NCBI GenBank assembly: GCA_965243605.1
Contig: CBDEVQ010000071.1
Location: 1-23,798 of the forward strand
Reading direction: 5' to 3'
Source: JBMYYR01 sp965243605
Lineage (GTDB): Bacteria; Bacteroidota; Bacteroidia; Flavobacteriales; CAJXXR01
DNA: 23,798 nucleotides
The notes under the pieces were generated by a model that was not told where the DNA came from, ran no database searches, and saw nothing but the letters and a program-made list of their open reading frames with translations. Made by a program: the position numbers and the translations under genes. This document shows, piece after piece, positions 23,777 to 23,798 of the stretch (the first letter of the stretch is position 1; each line of letters begins with the position of its first letter).

Positions 23777-23798
23777 TTTCAAATTAATTTTATTTAGT

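Noticed and set aside
1..23798. CRISPR arrays, insertion sequences, prophage, tRNA or rRNA
   Set aside because: No regularly spaced repeats, transposase or integrase motifs, or tRNA-like cloverleaf were seen by eye.

Overview
The window looks like a chromosomal segment of a low-GC marine-type Bacteroidota, most likely Flavobacteriaceae. The support is: type IX secretion (T9SS) C-terminal sorting domains on two secreted proteins, lipoproteins with a Bacteroidota export signal (C-x-K-acidic) after the lipobox, an HmuY/TonB-receptor haem locus, promoter elements of the TAnnTTTG type, and AT-rich codon use. I cannot name a genus. No insertion sequence, prophage, tRNA, rRNA or CRISPR array was seen.

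Layout. 1-1409 (minus): parA-parB chromosome-partitioning pair, with parB running off the left edge. 1577-2383 (minus): NYN/PIN-fold protein with two zinc ribbons and its own terminator. 2754-5381 (plus): the disaggregase clpB. 5423-7538 (minus): an operon of a Bcr/CflA-type MFS exporter, an unknown protein and a GNAT acetyltransferase. 7664-8809 (minus): surface lipoprotein, probably a beta-propeller. 8924-11248 (minus): secreted Omp28-like/propeller/T9SS protein. 11286-12110 (minus): TrmB-family regulator with a strong palindrome just before its start. 12373-15761 (plus): two M16 peptidase homologues, one with an intact zinc site and one without. 15844-17682 (minus): nadC-yihY. 18135-18814 (plus): a membrane-anchored PH-like protein and a DUF3817 protein. 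18845-23776 (minus): haem-acquisition region with an HmuY lipoprotein, a TonB-dependent receptor, a small Cys-rich protein and a secreted protein that reads as two tandem HmuY-like units plus a T9SS sorting domain.

How they work together. Most of the window is housekeeping (ParAB, ClpB, NadC, YihY, M16 pair). The two accessory blocks of interest are the haem locus, where three genes overlap by 4-8 bases and should be translationally coupled, and the divergent TrmB/M16 intergenic region, where an operator-like dyad and 10-bp tandem repeats lie between the regulator (which leads into the secreted Omp28-like gene) and the periplasmic peptidase pair.

The least explained DNA is in four places: the 249 bp between the two haem genes (14-bp inverted repeat spanning about 100 bp, a 14-bp hairpin, a GATAAT hexamer array and an unlisted 47-codon ORF); the 17683-18134 gap (promoter-like element and an intrinsic terminator with no gene to terminate); the clpB upstream region (palindrome and 21-bp-phased repeats); and the 12111-12372 divergent region. 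All family assignments are from reading the translations, with no database search.
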